A stretch of 64,000 nucleotides of DNA from Acidobacteriota bacterium (GCA_028875725.1 JAPPCR010000015.1:186001-250000); one strand, 5' to 3'; numbered from the stretch's first letter, positions 29,001 through 35,491 are shown. Numbers and translations: made by a program. Notes: generated by a model from the sequence alone, not told the origin.

Positions 29001-31321
29001 GACGACGCGCCGTTGATCGTCGTGGTGGCCCCGTCCTTGGTCGCCGAGACCGTGAAGATGCTGCTCGCCGGCTTGGTGCCCGACGTCTTCATCGCCTCGG
29101 CGAAGGTCACCCTGAGCTCGTCCTGCTCGACCGTCGCGCTCTGGACCGTCGGCAGCACGCCGTCCACCTTCTGGCTCGTGCTCGCGCCGACCGCCGGGTG
29201 GGCCAAGCTCGGCGCCACCGAGGTTCCCGTGGTGACGATCGTCGACGTCGCCGTCCTCAGGGACACCTTGTTCGCCGCGAAACCGAGCCCCGACGAGGTG
29301 TCTCCCGCCTGCACCGTATAGCTGAGCAGCATCGTTTTCCGCGCAGTGCCGGAGGTGTCGGTGAACGTGGCGTTCCTCTCGACGCCCGACGCCAGCAGCA
29401 GCTTCGCGACCAGGTCGCCCGTCAGCGTCACGAAGGAATCGAACGCCAACGCTACAGTCACCGTGTCGCCGATCTTGTAGGCGAAGTTCTGCCCTCCCGG
29501 CGCCTTTGACGACACCAGGATCGCTCTCACCCTCCCCAGCGGTGTCGTAAAGAGGCCGGAGGGCGACCAGGGGCTCCCGCCGTCGGCCCGCGCGCGGGTC
29601 TGGACGCGGTACAGCTTGCCCGGCGTCAGGCCGCCGATGTCCGTGGTCCTCGTCGACGCCGTGAACGTCGTGCCGGCGTTGGTCCATTCGCTGTTGTTGT
29701 CCGGGTCCGCGGCCCCCTGGAAGTAGCGCACGCGGTAGCTCGTGATCGCCTTGGCCCCCGTCTCCGACGGCGGCGTCCAGGTCACGGTGAGCGCCGTCGG
29801 CGATGCCGAAGTCACCGTCGGCGCGGCCATCCGGGCCGGCGGCTCCAGCACGTTCGTGACCTCGATCGTCACCGTGATCGTGTCGTCGATCGTCGCCGTC
29901 GTCTCCGCGTTGCCGTTGGCGTCCTCGCCGTCGGTCACCTGCGCCGTGATCGTGTACTCGTCCTTCGCCTCGAAGTTGAGCGTCGTCCCGGAGGCCACCT
30001 TGATCTCGCCGCTGGAGGAGTTGATCGTGAACGAGGCGTGGTCGCCGCTGTTCGCCAGCGAGAACGTCGGCGTGTCGCCGTCGCCGTCCGTCGCCGACAC
30101 CGTGCCGACGGACGCCGCGTCGGCGTTGTTCTCCGCGATCTCGAACGTCACGTCGTCGCCGTCGTCGAAGGCCGGCGCGGTGAACCCCTGCAGGTTGGTC
30201 ACCGGTTTGCCGCTGAAGTCGTCGGCGGCATTACCAGCCTTGTCCCTGGCGGCGTTGCCGGTGCCAGGGCTTCCGTGGGCCAACTGCGTTGACACGCCGG
30301 CGGGAACCTCTTTCTGCAAAGTCACCGTCGCCACCTTGTCGCTGATCGACGCGTCCGCCGACTGCCCAACGCTCGTCTTGGTGGAAGTCGCCGTCCAGCT
30401 CACCGTGAACCAACTGCTCGACGCCGAACGCAGCGCTTCGCTGAAGGTCACCTTCAGCGTCGTGCCGTCCACCGTCGCGCTCGTGAACGTCGGCTTGACG
30501 CCGTCGATCTTGCGGTCCGTGTCCACCGCCACCGCGGAGTGGGTGACCACGGCATTGCTCGTGGTTCCCGTCAGGACGATCGTCGACCCCGTCGGGACGC
30601 TCAACTTGTTCGCCCCGATGCTGAGCCCGGCGGAAACGTCCCCCGCGGCCACCGTGTAGGTGAAGTCGACGGTCGTCGTGTTGGTCGCGGCGCTCGCCGT
30701 CATGGTCCTCGTCGTGCCCGTCGCGAGCAGCAATTCCAGGGTCGGACTGCCCGTCACGTCGACCGCACCGGAGAAGGTCGCCCGCGCCGTCACCGTGTCG
30801 CCGATCTTGTACTTGTCGTCCTGGCCCGCCGCCGGCGTTCCGTGGAAGGCGACGCTGCTCAAACCGACGTCGTTGTCCGTCACGGTCCAGGAGGCCGAGG
30901 CGAAGTTGCTGTCCACGGTGTAGCCGGTGCCCGAGTTCAGCGTCACCGTCACGGTTCCGTCCGACTCGACCGTCGAGTCGTTCACCGTCGCGACGGTGAA
31001 GGTCGTGGTGGATGTGCCCATGGAGAAAGTCAGCGTCTTCTGGCCCTCGTTCCCGGCCGCCACGAAATCCTCGCCGGTTCCCTCCGCCACCGTGAGGTTG
31101 ACCGTCAGGTCCGAGGAAGGGCTACTGGAACCAGCCACGCCCACGTCGAAGACCAGGTTCGAACCCTCCACCTTCGAGGTTCCCGACTCGGAGGTGGAGC
31201 GTACGATGTGGAGTTCCGTTTGCGCCGCCGCCTGCGCCGTCAGCGACAGGCAGATCAGCGCGCAGAGGAACGCGACAAGACGTGTTCGAGATGTCAGGGG
31301 GAGCAACCGGTTCGCCCGCAT
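23030..31321 (-). CDS. Giant modular surface protein (Calx-beta, cadherin-like, FN3, PKD) with C-terminal autotransporter barrel
   Basis: A 2763-residue exported protein. A signal peptide (about 1-34, ending TAQAAAQ) precedes a Calx-beta-like domain. A roughly 450-residue supermodule then repeats: SwmB/Big-like segments, a cadherin-like domain with IAENNAD and a fibronectin type III domain, with the cadherin domains near residues 380-490, 830-940 and 1290-1400. A fourth partial unit, three PKD-type domains (about 1790-2110, motif GTGSSDPDGDEL) with interleaved cadherin-like domains, a Gly-rich spacer (about 2310-2360) and a beta-barrel of ~370 residues ending in alternating aromatics (FNLRFRF) follow. 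The terminal Phe is typical of BAM-inserted outer membrane barrels. Likely a type V-secreted adhesin; ligand unknown. Confidence 0.85.
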   Translation of the reverse strand: MRANRLLPLTSRTRLVAFLCALICLSLTAQAAAQTELHIVRSTSESGTSKVEGSNLVFDVGVAGSSSPSSDLTVNLTVAEGTGEDFVAAGNEGQKTLTFSMGTSTTTFTVATVNDSTVESDGTVTVTLNSGTGYTVDSNFASASWTVTDNDVGLSSVAFHGTPAAGQDDKYKIGDTVTARATFSGAVDVTGSPTLELLLATGTTRTMTASAATNTTTVDFTYTVAAGDVSAGLSIGANKLSVPTGSTIVLTGTTSNAVVTHSAVAVDTDRKIDGVKPTFTSATVDGTTLKVTFSEALRSASSSWFTVSWTATSTKTSVGQSADASISDKVATVTLQKEVPAGVSTQLAHGSPGTGNAARDKAGNAADDFSGKPVTNLQGFTAPAFDDGDDVTFEIAENNADAASVGTVSATDGDGDTPTFSLANSGDHASFTINSSSGEIKVASGTTLNFEAKDEYTITAQVTDGEDANGNAETTATIDDTITVTIEVTNVLEPPARMAAPTVTSASPTALTVTWTPPSETGAKAITSYRVRYFQGAADPDNNSEWTNAGTTFTASTRTTDIGGLTPGKLYRVQTRARADGGSPWSPSGLFTTPLGRVRAILVSSKAPGGQNFAYKIGDTVTVALAFDSFVTLTGDLVAKLLLASGVERNATFTDTSGTARKTMLLSYTVQAGDTSSGLGFAANKVSLRTATSTIVTTGTSVAPSLAHPAVGASTSQKVDGVLPTVQSATVEQDELRVTFAEAMKTSGTKPASSIFTVSATKDGATTTINGASSAVTISGSTVTAALSSSVDHLATLTVAYAVPTANALADAAGNEAAAFSNQSATNDVGNTSPSFDDGATAAFSIAENNADQAVVGTVSATDNDGDTPTYSLASGGDNDSFTIDSGTGQIKVASGTTLDFETQDEFTITARVTDREDDDGNTQTTPTQDDTITVTVTVTNVEEPPGVPTGLSVTAASTTALNVTWVAPTSTGARAINDYDVRYFAGSADPTDPNDWIEEGETGGFNHTGTAVSAVVGSLTPDTTYRVQVRAGGDGEGAWSASGSAKTKLPKITGVAFVGSPATHQGNWYGIGNTVRARATFDYAVDVTGDPILELWLFRDHQNRDVTKNMTFDTHGDRTSTTTVDFIYTVAALDVSGGLRIDANKLSLPASVKITAAGFATKNAVITHGAVAVDTSRRIDGTGPRHNSAVVRDNKLQVTFNEDINENVTAPASSVFTVKGTNNGTAFTINGGTAAVTVNGSLVTATLASSVAATATGLTVEYAVPASNELVDKAGNAAAAFTGLSATNNTHTSPSFTAGASTEFMIAENNAAQAVVGSVSASDLDGDTMTWSLASGSDSASFTINSANGEIKVASGTTFDYETKDEYTFTAQVTDGEDSNGTAEGTPTIDDTIAVTVTVTNVEEVPGAPHGLRATPTATSVEVSWVAPTTTGGGSVTDYDLRYSTGAGPPQNDDDWIEEGEAGGHTHTGPALQSTVENLTPGTRYHFSVRAEGDGEGPWSSAVTATTTLPTVSSVELTSTPEENRSYDTGEFVRARVTFDDAVDVTVGPVLTLQLGAGETREMTFDPAGGTTGTTTVDFTYSVVEGDVSRAGIAFPENALGAGTGAIQVAGSTTSADLTHPAVAANSDHRVNWTAPPPAPPGGGGGPPPPLAEPPLAEDDPPQANGPEVTLTFDRPLDPASVPDPSDFTVTVTLAASSAASAATDPETVAAAQEGEYRVTEVSISGSTVRLTISPPIPAGASVSVQYTKGANPLRVSDGQPTPTYREVPDFEEEVTNETPSGGGEPEPTNSPPVADAGEDLEVAPGARVELDGTGSSDPDGDELTFLWTQTGGEEVTLEGADRARPSFAAPQAAGTLTFALVVNDGSADSEPDTVTVSVSRSMPVADAGEDLEVDPGALVELDGTGSSDPDGDELTFRWTQTGGDDVTLEGADTARPSFTVPQAAVALTFSLVVNDGTADSEPDEVTVLVRDLMPSFGDAEIGTKRFLANQPARPRVLPAASGGNGALTYTLEPLPAGLEFDDSSRRLHGTPTAAGRFTVTYSATDIDGDVASLEFLIRVFDNRPPTADAGEDLETDPGERVELDGTGSSDPDGDELSYAWLQTEGETVTLEQPLSARPAFTAPVQPGMLTFSLTVKDGMATSEPDEVAVRVRDLAPTFGGATVQALTLVQGRAIDPVELPEATGGNGALTYSLTSSPMGLAGLDFDLPTRTLSGTPTATGAWTFTYRVEDADNHRGDSDAALMIFRVTSAPPTAERRAVLEQTLASVGRTALNSAVDAIGARFSSTGTPRSNVTIAGRQLTGGGPGIAGRQGGGLGGYGGPGGPRGFGLGFGQGPGRGFGQGSGQGFGGPGALRTDADSLLLGSSFEWSFGGGAEEAGEGDEEAGPRLWSVWGRGDLNSFNGRPEQDSRFEGDLRTGYVGVDVQSGRWLAGVAVSRGSSESDYSFGGGDADFERGGLDTSLTTVHPYGRWKLSDTDELWTVLGLGWGDATHVTGDAADRPESSDLSMYMAAGGLRKALAAFRGVDLALRADAGLARLETDGGSRAVDGLSAGSWRMRAGVEASRSWMVTGGGVVTPFVELAGRYDGGDGATGLGVEVAGGARYGNARFQVEARGRMLALHNESGYEESGVSVSARMAPKANGEGLSMELGPRWGAPVGGAETLWQEQLPRHQGGAFGSAGGRGGHGVDAALGYGFLLPAFQGVLTPFAEAAFAGQGRRYRLGTRFIVAPIELQLELAGEQVEAAGNVPGQRRFAFNLRFRF
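25021..25960. repeat. PKD-domain coding repeats with 273-bp period
   Basis: Near-identical DNA encoding the GTGSSDPDGDEL motif recurs at about 25035, 25581 and 25854. The last two are 273 bp apart and the first is twice that distance, with a cadherin-like domain in the middle slot. High nucleotide identity of the two adjacent units suggests recent duplication or gene conversion inside the giant surface-protein gene. Confidence 0.7.
27100..30200. repeat. Three supermodule repeats (about 1.35-1.4 kb period) in the giant surface-protein gene
   Basis: The block encoding the cadherin-like IAENNAD motif followed by an FN3 domain occurs near 30126, 28770 and 27390, giving spacings of about 1.36 and 1.38 kb, or about 450 residues. 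Flanking SwmB/Big-like segments repeat with it. The protein has grown by duplicating a multi-domain unit rather than single domains. Confidence 0.65.
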
Positions 31322-31461
31322 CGCTCCGGTATCTTTCAGAAAGGATCAGGCGCTTGTCATATCCCATTTTGTAGGTTCATTTCCCAACACCAGGGTGGGA
31401 CTACGGACACGAATCACTTTCCTTTTCTTGCTATCTCAGAGACCGTTCGACCTCCCATTTA

Positions 31462-31474
31462 GGGGGGGGGGGGG
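31462..31474. repeat. Poly-G tract (13 G) in a divergent promoter region
   Basis: An uninterrupted run of 13 G on the plus strand lies in the 206-bp gap (31322-31527) between the divergent giant surface-protein gene and the sulfotransferase gene, about 54 bp before the latter's start. The rest of the gap is unusually AT-rich for this window and must hold both promoters. A homopolymer here could change length by slippage. It could also be a sequencing or assembly error in length. Confidence 0.8.
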
Positions 31475-31527
31475 CGAAAGCAACCCAAGAAAAACCGGCG
31501 AGCGCCCGCGCTAGACTCCGGCGCCCT

Positions 31528-32397
31528 GTGACCGGAGGAGATCCGCATGAGGTCGCGCGGCGCGGCGGCCGGGTGCTCGAGGCGCTGGCGCCATGCGCGG
31601 GGGCCGGCCTCGGCGGCCGGGCCCTGGACCGCTGGTACGGCCGCCTGGCGGCGGCGCTGTCGGCCTCGGACACGCCGGAACACCACGAGGTGGCGAAGGC
31701 GCTGCGGGCGGCGGCGCGCGAGGGAGACCACGAATCCGCCCGCGCGCTGGTGACGACGGCCGGGCGCCGGCCGGACACGCGGGCCGAGAAGATCGTCTCC
31801 AGGCGCTACCGCTTTCTCTGGATCTGCAACCCGAAGGCGGCCTCGCGGAGCCTGGCCGCGGCGCTGCGGGCGGCGGACCCGGCCGCCGAGCTGTTCCGGC
31901 GCCGCACGCTCGGCGAGGTGCTGGCGCGCCGCCCCGAGGCGCGCGGCTACTTCCGCTTCGCGTTCCTGCGCGACCCGGCCACCCGCGCCCTGTCCGCCTG
32001 GGCCGACAAGCACACGCTGGCGCGCAGCGAGCGCGACGCCTACCGCTGGTTCATCCGTCCGTACCACGGACTCCGCATCGGCATGAGCTTCGAGGAGTTC
32101 TGCCGCTGGCTGACGACGCCGTTCGGCGCGGACGCCTTCGCCGACCGGCACTGGCTGTCGCAGCACCGGCAGATCCGCGACGACGGCGGACGCCTGCCGG
32201 ACTTCCTCGGCCGCTTCGAGAGCATCGACGCGGACTGGCGGGCGGTGTGCGAGCGAACGGGCATGCCGCACCGGGCTTTGCCCCGGCTCAACCCCCGGCC
32301 GGAACCGCTGACCGGCGAGGCGGCGGACGCCGCCTGCACGGACCTGCTCCGCCGGCGCTACGCGGAGGACTACCGGCTGGGCGGCTATGCCTGCTAG
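31528..32397 (+). CDS. Sulfotransferase family 2-like protein
   Basis: Predicted PAPS-dependent sulfotransferase of 289 residues. The 5'-phosphosulfate loop reads FLWICNPKAASRSLAAAL (about residues 95-112) and the 3'-phosphate site reads FRFAFLRDPATRALSAW (about 143-160). The later HWLSQHRQI and DFLGRFESIDADW segments match the carbohydrate sulfotransferase fold (HNK-1/chondroitin type). The GTG at 31528 is used; a GTG at residue 16 is an alternative, and an ATG at 31547 with a good GGAGG is in a different frame that soon closes. It overlaps the sulfatase gene by 11 bp, so sulfation and desulfation functions are cotranscribed. Acceptor unknown. Confidence 0.75.
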   Translation: MTGGDPHEVARRGGRVLEALAPCAGAGLGGRALDRWYGRLAAALSASDTPEHHEVAKALRAAAREGDHESARALVTTAGRRPDTRAEKIVSRRYRFLWICNPKAASRSLAAALRAADPAAELFRRRTLGEVLARRPEARGYFRFAFLRDPATRALSAWADKHTLARSERDAYRWFIRPYHGLRIGMSFEEFCRWLTTPFGADAFADRHWLSQHRQIRDDGGRLPDFLGRFESIDADWRAVCERTGMPHRALPRLNPRPEPLTGEAADAACTDLLRRRYAEDYRLGGYAC

Positions 32398-33856
32398 CAG
32401 GCAGCCGGCGGGCGCCGCCCTCGCCTGCGCCCTGGCCGCCGCCTGCGCCGCCAACCCGCCGGCCGAGCCGCCCGGGGCGCCGGGCCCCGGCGGGACCGAG
32501 CGGCCGGAGCGGCCGAACGTCGTCCTGATCGTCGCCGACGACCTCGGCTACGGCGACCTCGGCAGCTACGGCAGCCAGGCCAACCGCACGCCGCGGCTCG
32601 ACCGTCTTGCCGCCGGGGGCGTTCGCTTCACCGACGCCTACGCGGCGGCCGCGGTGTGCAGCCCGTCGCGGGCCGGCCTGATCACCGGGCGTTACCCGCA
32701 CCGGCACGGCTACGAGTTCAACCTGGTCGGCCGCGACGCCGGGTTCGGGCTGGCGGCGGAGGAGCGGACGCTCGGCGACCTGATGCGCGGCGCGGGCTAC
32801 GCGACCGGCTACGTCGGCAAGTGGCATCTCGGCCGGAGTCCGGACCGGCATCCCCTGTCGCGCGGCTTCGACGAGTTCATGGGCGTGCTCGGCGGCGACA
32901 GCGGCTACTTCGGGGCCACGGTGCAGCGCGGGCGCGAAGCGGCCGCCGCCGAGGGCTACCTGACCGACGCCTTCACCCGCGAGGCGGCCGGCTTCATCGG
33001 CCGGCACGCGGCCGCCGGCCGGCCGTTCTTCCTCGTCCTCTCCTACACCGCTCCGCACACGCCCCTGCAGGCGACGACAGAGGACCTGGAGACCGTCGCC
33101 CACGTCGAGGCCGGTGCCCGCCGAACCTACGCCGCCATGGTGTCGTCGGTGGACCGCGGCGTCGGCGCGGTGCTCGACCGGCTCGCCGGCGAGGGCGTCG
33201 ACGGCGACACGCTGGTCGTCTTCACCAGCGACAACGGCTGCGTCGGCTACCTCGACACGGGCTGCAGCAACGCGCCGTTCAGCGGCTTCAAGCGCTTCTT
33301 CCTGGAGGGCGGCATCCGGGTGCCGCTCATCATGCGCTGGCCGAACGGCCTCGCGGGCGGCGCCGTCTACCGCGAGCCGGTGATCAGCCTGGACTTCTTC
33401 GCGACCTTCGCGGCGCTTGCCGGCGTCCCGCCTGCGGGGCACGGTGCGATGGCGCTCGACGGCGTCGACCTCGTGCCGCATCTGACCGGCCGCGCCCGCG
33501 GGCGCCCCCACGAGGCCCTGTTCTGGCGGGCGGGCCCCAACCGGGCGGTCCGCATGGGCCGCTTCAAGCTGCTGGAGATCAACCGGGCCGGCCCGGCGGC
33601 CGCGGACGCGGGCGGCGCCCTGGTCGCGCCGGCCGCGGGCTCCGTCCGCTCGCCCCACGGACAGGTCACGCTGCTCTACGACCTCGAGGACGATCCGGCC
33701 GAGAGCGCGAATCTCGCCGGCCGCTTCCCCAGGCGGGTGGCGCGCCTTCGCGGCCGTCTCGACCGCTGGGAAGCGTCGCTCGCCGAACCGGCGTGGCCGT
33801 CGGACCGGGCGACGATCCGGACGATCGACGGCGAGCTGGTGGAGCTGCTGTTCTGA
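32387..33856 (+). CDS. Type I (formylglycine) arylsulfatase-like lipoprotein
   Basis: Sulfate ester hydrolase of the alkaline phosphatase superfamily, 489 residues. The catalytic consensus is intact: CSPSR with Cys91, the residue converted to formylglycine, and the metal-binding DD of IVADDLGYGD (about residues 49-57). Further metal/active-site parts are GKWHLG and FTSDNGC. The N-terminus has a lipoprotein signal with lipobox LAAAC (Cys20), so the enzyme is probably membrane-anchored in the periplasm or at the surface. Translationally overlapped with the upstream sulfotransferase. A sulfated polysaccharide is the likely substrate class (inferred). It needs a formylglycine-generating enzyme or anSME, which is not evident in this window. 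Confidence 0.9.
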   Translation: MPASRQPAGAALACALAAACAANPPAEPPGAPGPGGTERPERPNVVLIVADDLGYGDLGSYGSQANRTPRLDRLAAGGVRFTDAYAAAAVCSPSRAGLITGRYPHRHGYEFNLVGRDAGFGLAAEERTLGDLMRGAGYATGYVGKWHLGRSPDRHPLSRGFDEFMGVLGGDSGYFGATVQRGREAAAAEGYLTDAFTREAAGFIGRHAAAGRPFFLVLSYTAPHTPLQATTEDLETVAHVEAGARRTYAAMVSSVDRGVGAVLDRLAGEGVDGDTLVVFTSDNGCVGYLDTGCSNAPFSGFKRFFLEGGIRVPLIMRWPNGLAGGAVYREPVISLDFFATFAALAGVPPAGHGAMALDGVDLVPHLTGRARGRPHEALFWRAGPNRAVRMGRFKLLEINRAGPAAADAGGALVAPAAGSVRSPHGQVTLLYDLEDDPAESANLAGRFPRRVARLRGRLDRWEASLAEPAWPSDRATIRTIDGELVELLF

Positions 33857-33883
33857 GGCGGATCGCCGGCCGGCCGCCCTGGC

Positions 33884-34297
33884 CTACTCGGCCAGCAGAG
33901 CCAACAGCGCCCGCGGGGAATGCACGGTGACGGTCGAACCGGCGAAGTCCCGTTCGTTCCGCGTGACGATGCAGTCCACGTCGGCTTGACTTCCGGACTC
34001 GACGACGACCGCGTCTTCGAAGTCGCGCAGACGGCTCTCGGCCGCGTGCTCCAGAGTCGCCCTGTTCACCGGTGTCACGTCGAGCACGGACAGAAGGGAC
34101 GAGATGTGCTGCCTGGCCGCCTCCCGGCCGAGCGCCTTCTGCATCAGGTAGAAGATCGTCGTGAACGAGTCGGCGCAAGCCAGCCCCTGAATCTGGCCGC
34201 GGTCGGCCCGCGAGAGAAGATCGGCGGCAGCATCCGCGAAGGGCGCCCGGTCGAGCAGGAAGTCGATCAGCACGTTGGTGTCGAAGAGCACCCTCAT
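33884..34297 (-). CDS. PIN-domain ribonuclease toxin (VapC-like)
   Basis: Small PIN-domain protein of 137 residues, the probable toxin of a type II toxin-antitoxin pair. The first catalytic Asp is in VLFDTNVLIDFLL (residue 6), and later acids are in DFEDAVVVESGSQADVDCIVTRNERDF, the C-terminal PIN acidic cluster. The ATG at 34297 has GAGAAGG eight bases upstream and lies 13 bp after the antitoxin stop; a TTG at 34330 would extend it into the antitoxin gene and is less likely. Predicted to cleave RNA when free of antitoxin. Convergent with the sulfatase gene (27-bp gap). Confidence 0.85.
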   Translation of the reverse strand: MRVLFDTNVLIDFLLDRAPFADAAADLLSRADRGQIQGLACADSFTTIFYLMQKALGREAARQHISSLLSVLDVTPVNRATLEHAAESRLRDFEDAVVVESGSQADVDCIVTRNERDFAGSTVTVHSPRALLALLAE

Positions 34298-34310
34298 GCG
34301 CTTCGCCTTC

Positions 34311-34553
34311 TCAGAGGTGCTTGTCTTCAAGGTGCGCGTGGTAGTCGCTCAAGCCCTCCAGACCGGCGCCCCTCAGCACTCCGCGCAGCCCGGCCACCGC
34401 CGGCGTCTGGGTGTGGTCCGGCTGGTTCCGCGAAGTGATCGCGGAGAAGTACTCGGCCACGATCTGGGAGAGTGACTTGCCGGCATCCCGGGCATAGTCC
34501 TTCGCCTGCGCGATCAGCCGGTCGTCAAGCCGCAGCGTGAGTTTGGTGTGCAT
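34311..34553 (-). CDS. Antitoxin, DUF6364-like ribbon-helix-helix type
   Basis: 80-residue protein with an N-terminal ribbon-helix-helix-like pattern (KLTLRLDDRLIAQAKDYARD then SLSQIVAEYF), which matches the DUF6364 family commonly paired with PIN toxins. The C-terminal part (about 45-80) would wrap the toxin. The ATG at 34553 is preferred over a TTG two codons upstream. First gene of the TA operon; a perfect inverted repeat overlaps the promoter just upstream, as expected for autoregulation. Confidence 0.82.
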   Translation of the reverse strand: MHTKLTLRLDDRLIAQAKDYARDAGKSLSQIVAEYFSAITSRNQPDHTQTPAVAGLRGVLRGAGLEGLSDYHAHLEDKHL

Positions 34554-34562
34554 GACCAAGAG

Positions 34563-34610
34563 TGACGTACATCATGCGCGGAAGTATACGTCAGCCACGC
34601 AGTCGGTCAA
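34563..34610 (-). promoter_or_regulatory. Promoter and operator of the PIN toxin-antitoxin operon
   Basis: On the minus strand TTGACC (34610-34605) and TATACT (34588-34583) are separated by 16 bp, a strong sigma70-type promoter. A perfect 7-bp inverted repeat TGACGTA...TACGTCA (34563-34569 and 34587-34593, 17-bp spacer) overlaps the -10 box and lies 10-40 bp upstream of the antitoxin ATG. The geometry fits repression by a dimeric RHH antitoxin-toxin complex. Confidence 0.7.
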
Positions 34611-34648
34611 GCGAACCTGACCGTTCTACGTGGACGCGAGGCGAGGCT

Positions 34649-35491
34649 TCACGGAGCGAGCGTCCGGGCGACGCGAAAACCGAGGTAGCCGGTGCGGATG
34701 TCCGAACCGTGCCCGAAGCGGGAGGCGGAGCGGACGAGTTCCGGCCCGACGTCCCAGGCGCCGCCGCGCAGCGCGTGGCGGGAACAATCGTCCGACCGCC
34801 GCGTGGCGCCGTCGGCCGCCGCGCCCTCGTGGCTCTCGTGCCAGCAGTCCTCCACCCACTCCCACACGTTTCCGTGCAGGTCGTGCAGACCCCAGGAGTT
34901 CGGCGGGAACGAGCCCGCCGGCGCCGTGTGACCGGACCATTCGTCGCCGCAACCGCCGCAATTGGCGCGGCCCGAAGCGACCTCGTCGCCCCAACTGTAG
35001 GCCGCGCCCGAACCGGCGCGGGCCGCGTACTCCCACTCCGACTCGCTCGGCAGGCGGTACGCGACGCCCGTCTCTTCCGACAGCCAGGCCACGTACTCCC
35101 GGGCGTCCCGCCACGACACGTTGATCACCGGGCGCCGGCCGCGGCCCCAGCCCCGGTCGTCCGGACGGTGTCCGCAGCCGCCGGCGGCGACGCAGGCGTC
35201 CCAGTCGGCGAAGGTCACCTCGTGCCTGCCCACCGCTAACGGGCGCGGAATCGTCACCTCGCGGACCGGCTCCTCCCGGCCGGGATAGCAGTCCACGCCC
35301 GATGCGCAACCCATCCGGAAGGCGCCCGCCGGAATCACGACCATCTCGGGACCGGCGCCGCCGGAGGCGAGAGCGTCGCGGAAGGTGCGGCCCGGCCCGT
35401 GGTCGTCCCCGCGGCCGGGTTCCTGAGCCGCGGCTTGCGGCAGCGCCAGTGCCGCGAGTGCCAGAACCAGTCCCAGGCGCGCCTCCCCCAT
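34649..35491 (-). CDS. Secreted SUMF1/formylglycine-generating-enzyme-like protein lacking the FGE cysteines
   Basis: 280-residue exported protein with a signal peptide (about 1-22, ending LPQAAAQ) and an FGE-sulfatase (SUMF1) domain from about residue 45. Visible are PEMVVIPAGAFRMG, VTFADWDACV, VINVSWRDAREYVAWL, YRLPSESEWEYAAR, GLHDLHGNVWEWVED and the closing LGFRVAR. The catalytic cysteine pair of true FGE, expected in the RGG...RYR segment, is absent: here it reads ALRGGAWDVGPELVRSASR. It is therefore probably not the activator of the nearby sulfatase, although its neighbourhood invites that label. Several other cysteines (CASGVDC, CVAAGGC, CGGCGDE) may form disulfides or bind metal. Stop and start spacing place it as a lone gene downstream of the regulator (8-bp gap). 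Confidence 0.82.
   Translation of the reverse strand: MGEARLGLVLALAALALPQAAAQEPGRGDDHGPGRTFRDALASGGAGPEMVVIPAGAFRMGCASGVDCYPGREEPVREVTIPRPLAVGRHEVTFADWDACVAAGGCGHRPDDRGWGRGRRPVINVSWRDAREYVAWLSEETGVAYRLPSESEWEYAARAGSGAAYSWGDEVASGRANCGGCGDEWSGHTAPAGSFPPNSWGLHDLHGNVWEWVEDCWHESHEGAAADGATRRSDDCSRHALRGGAWDVGPELVRSASRFGHGSDIRTGYLGFRVARTLAP

Noticed and set aside
25923..29687. Second long minus-strand open frame of about 1250 codons inside the surface-protein gene
   Set aside because: Alternate frame of the same repeats, lacks motifs and a signal; typical high-GC artefact.
24900..30200. Regularly spaced repeats that could be mistaken for a CRISPR array
   Set aside because: Repeat units are hundreds of bases long, in frame and encode PKD/cadherin/FN3 domains; no short direct repeats with unique spacers.
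31547..31753. ATG with a good GGAGG at 31547 as a small gene start
   Set aside because: The frame closes after 68 codons without motifs, and the overlapping frame from GTG 31528 encodes complete sulfotransferase motifs.
34649..35491. Calling the SUMF1 protein the formylglycine-generating enzyme for the nearby sulfatase
   Set aside because: The two catalytic cysteines of FGE are absent in the conserved segment.
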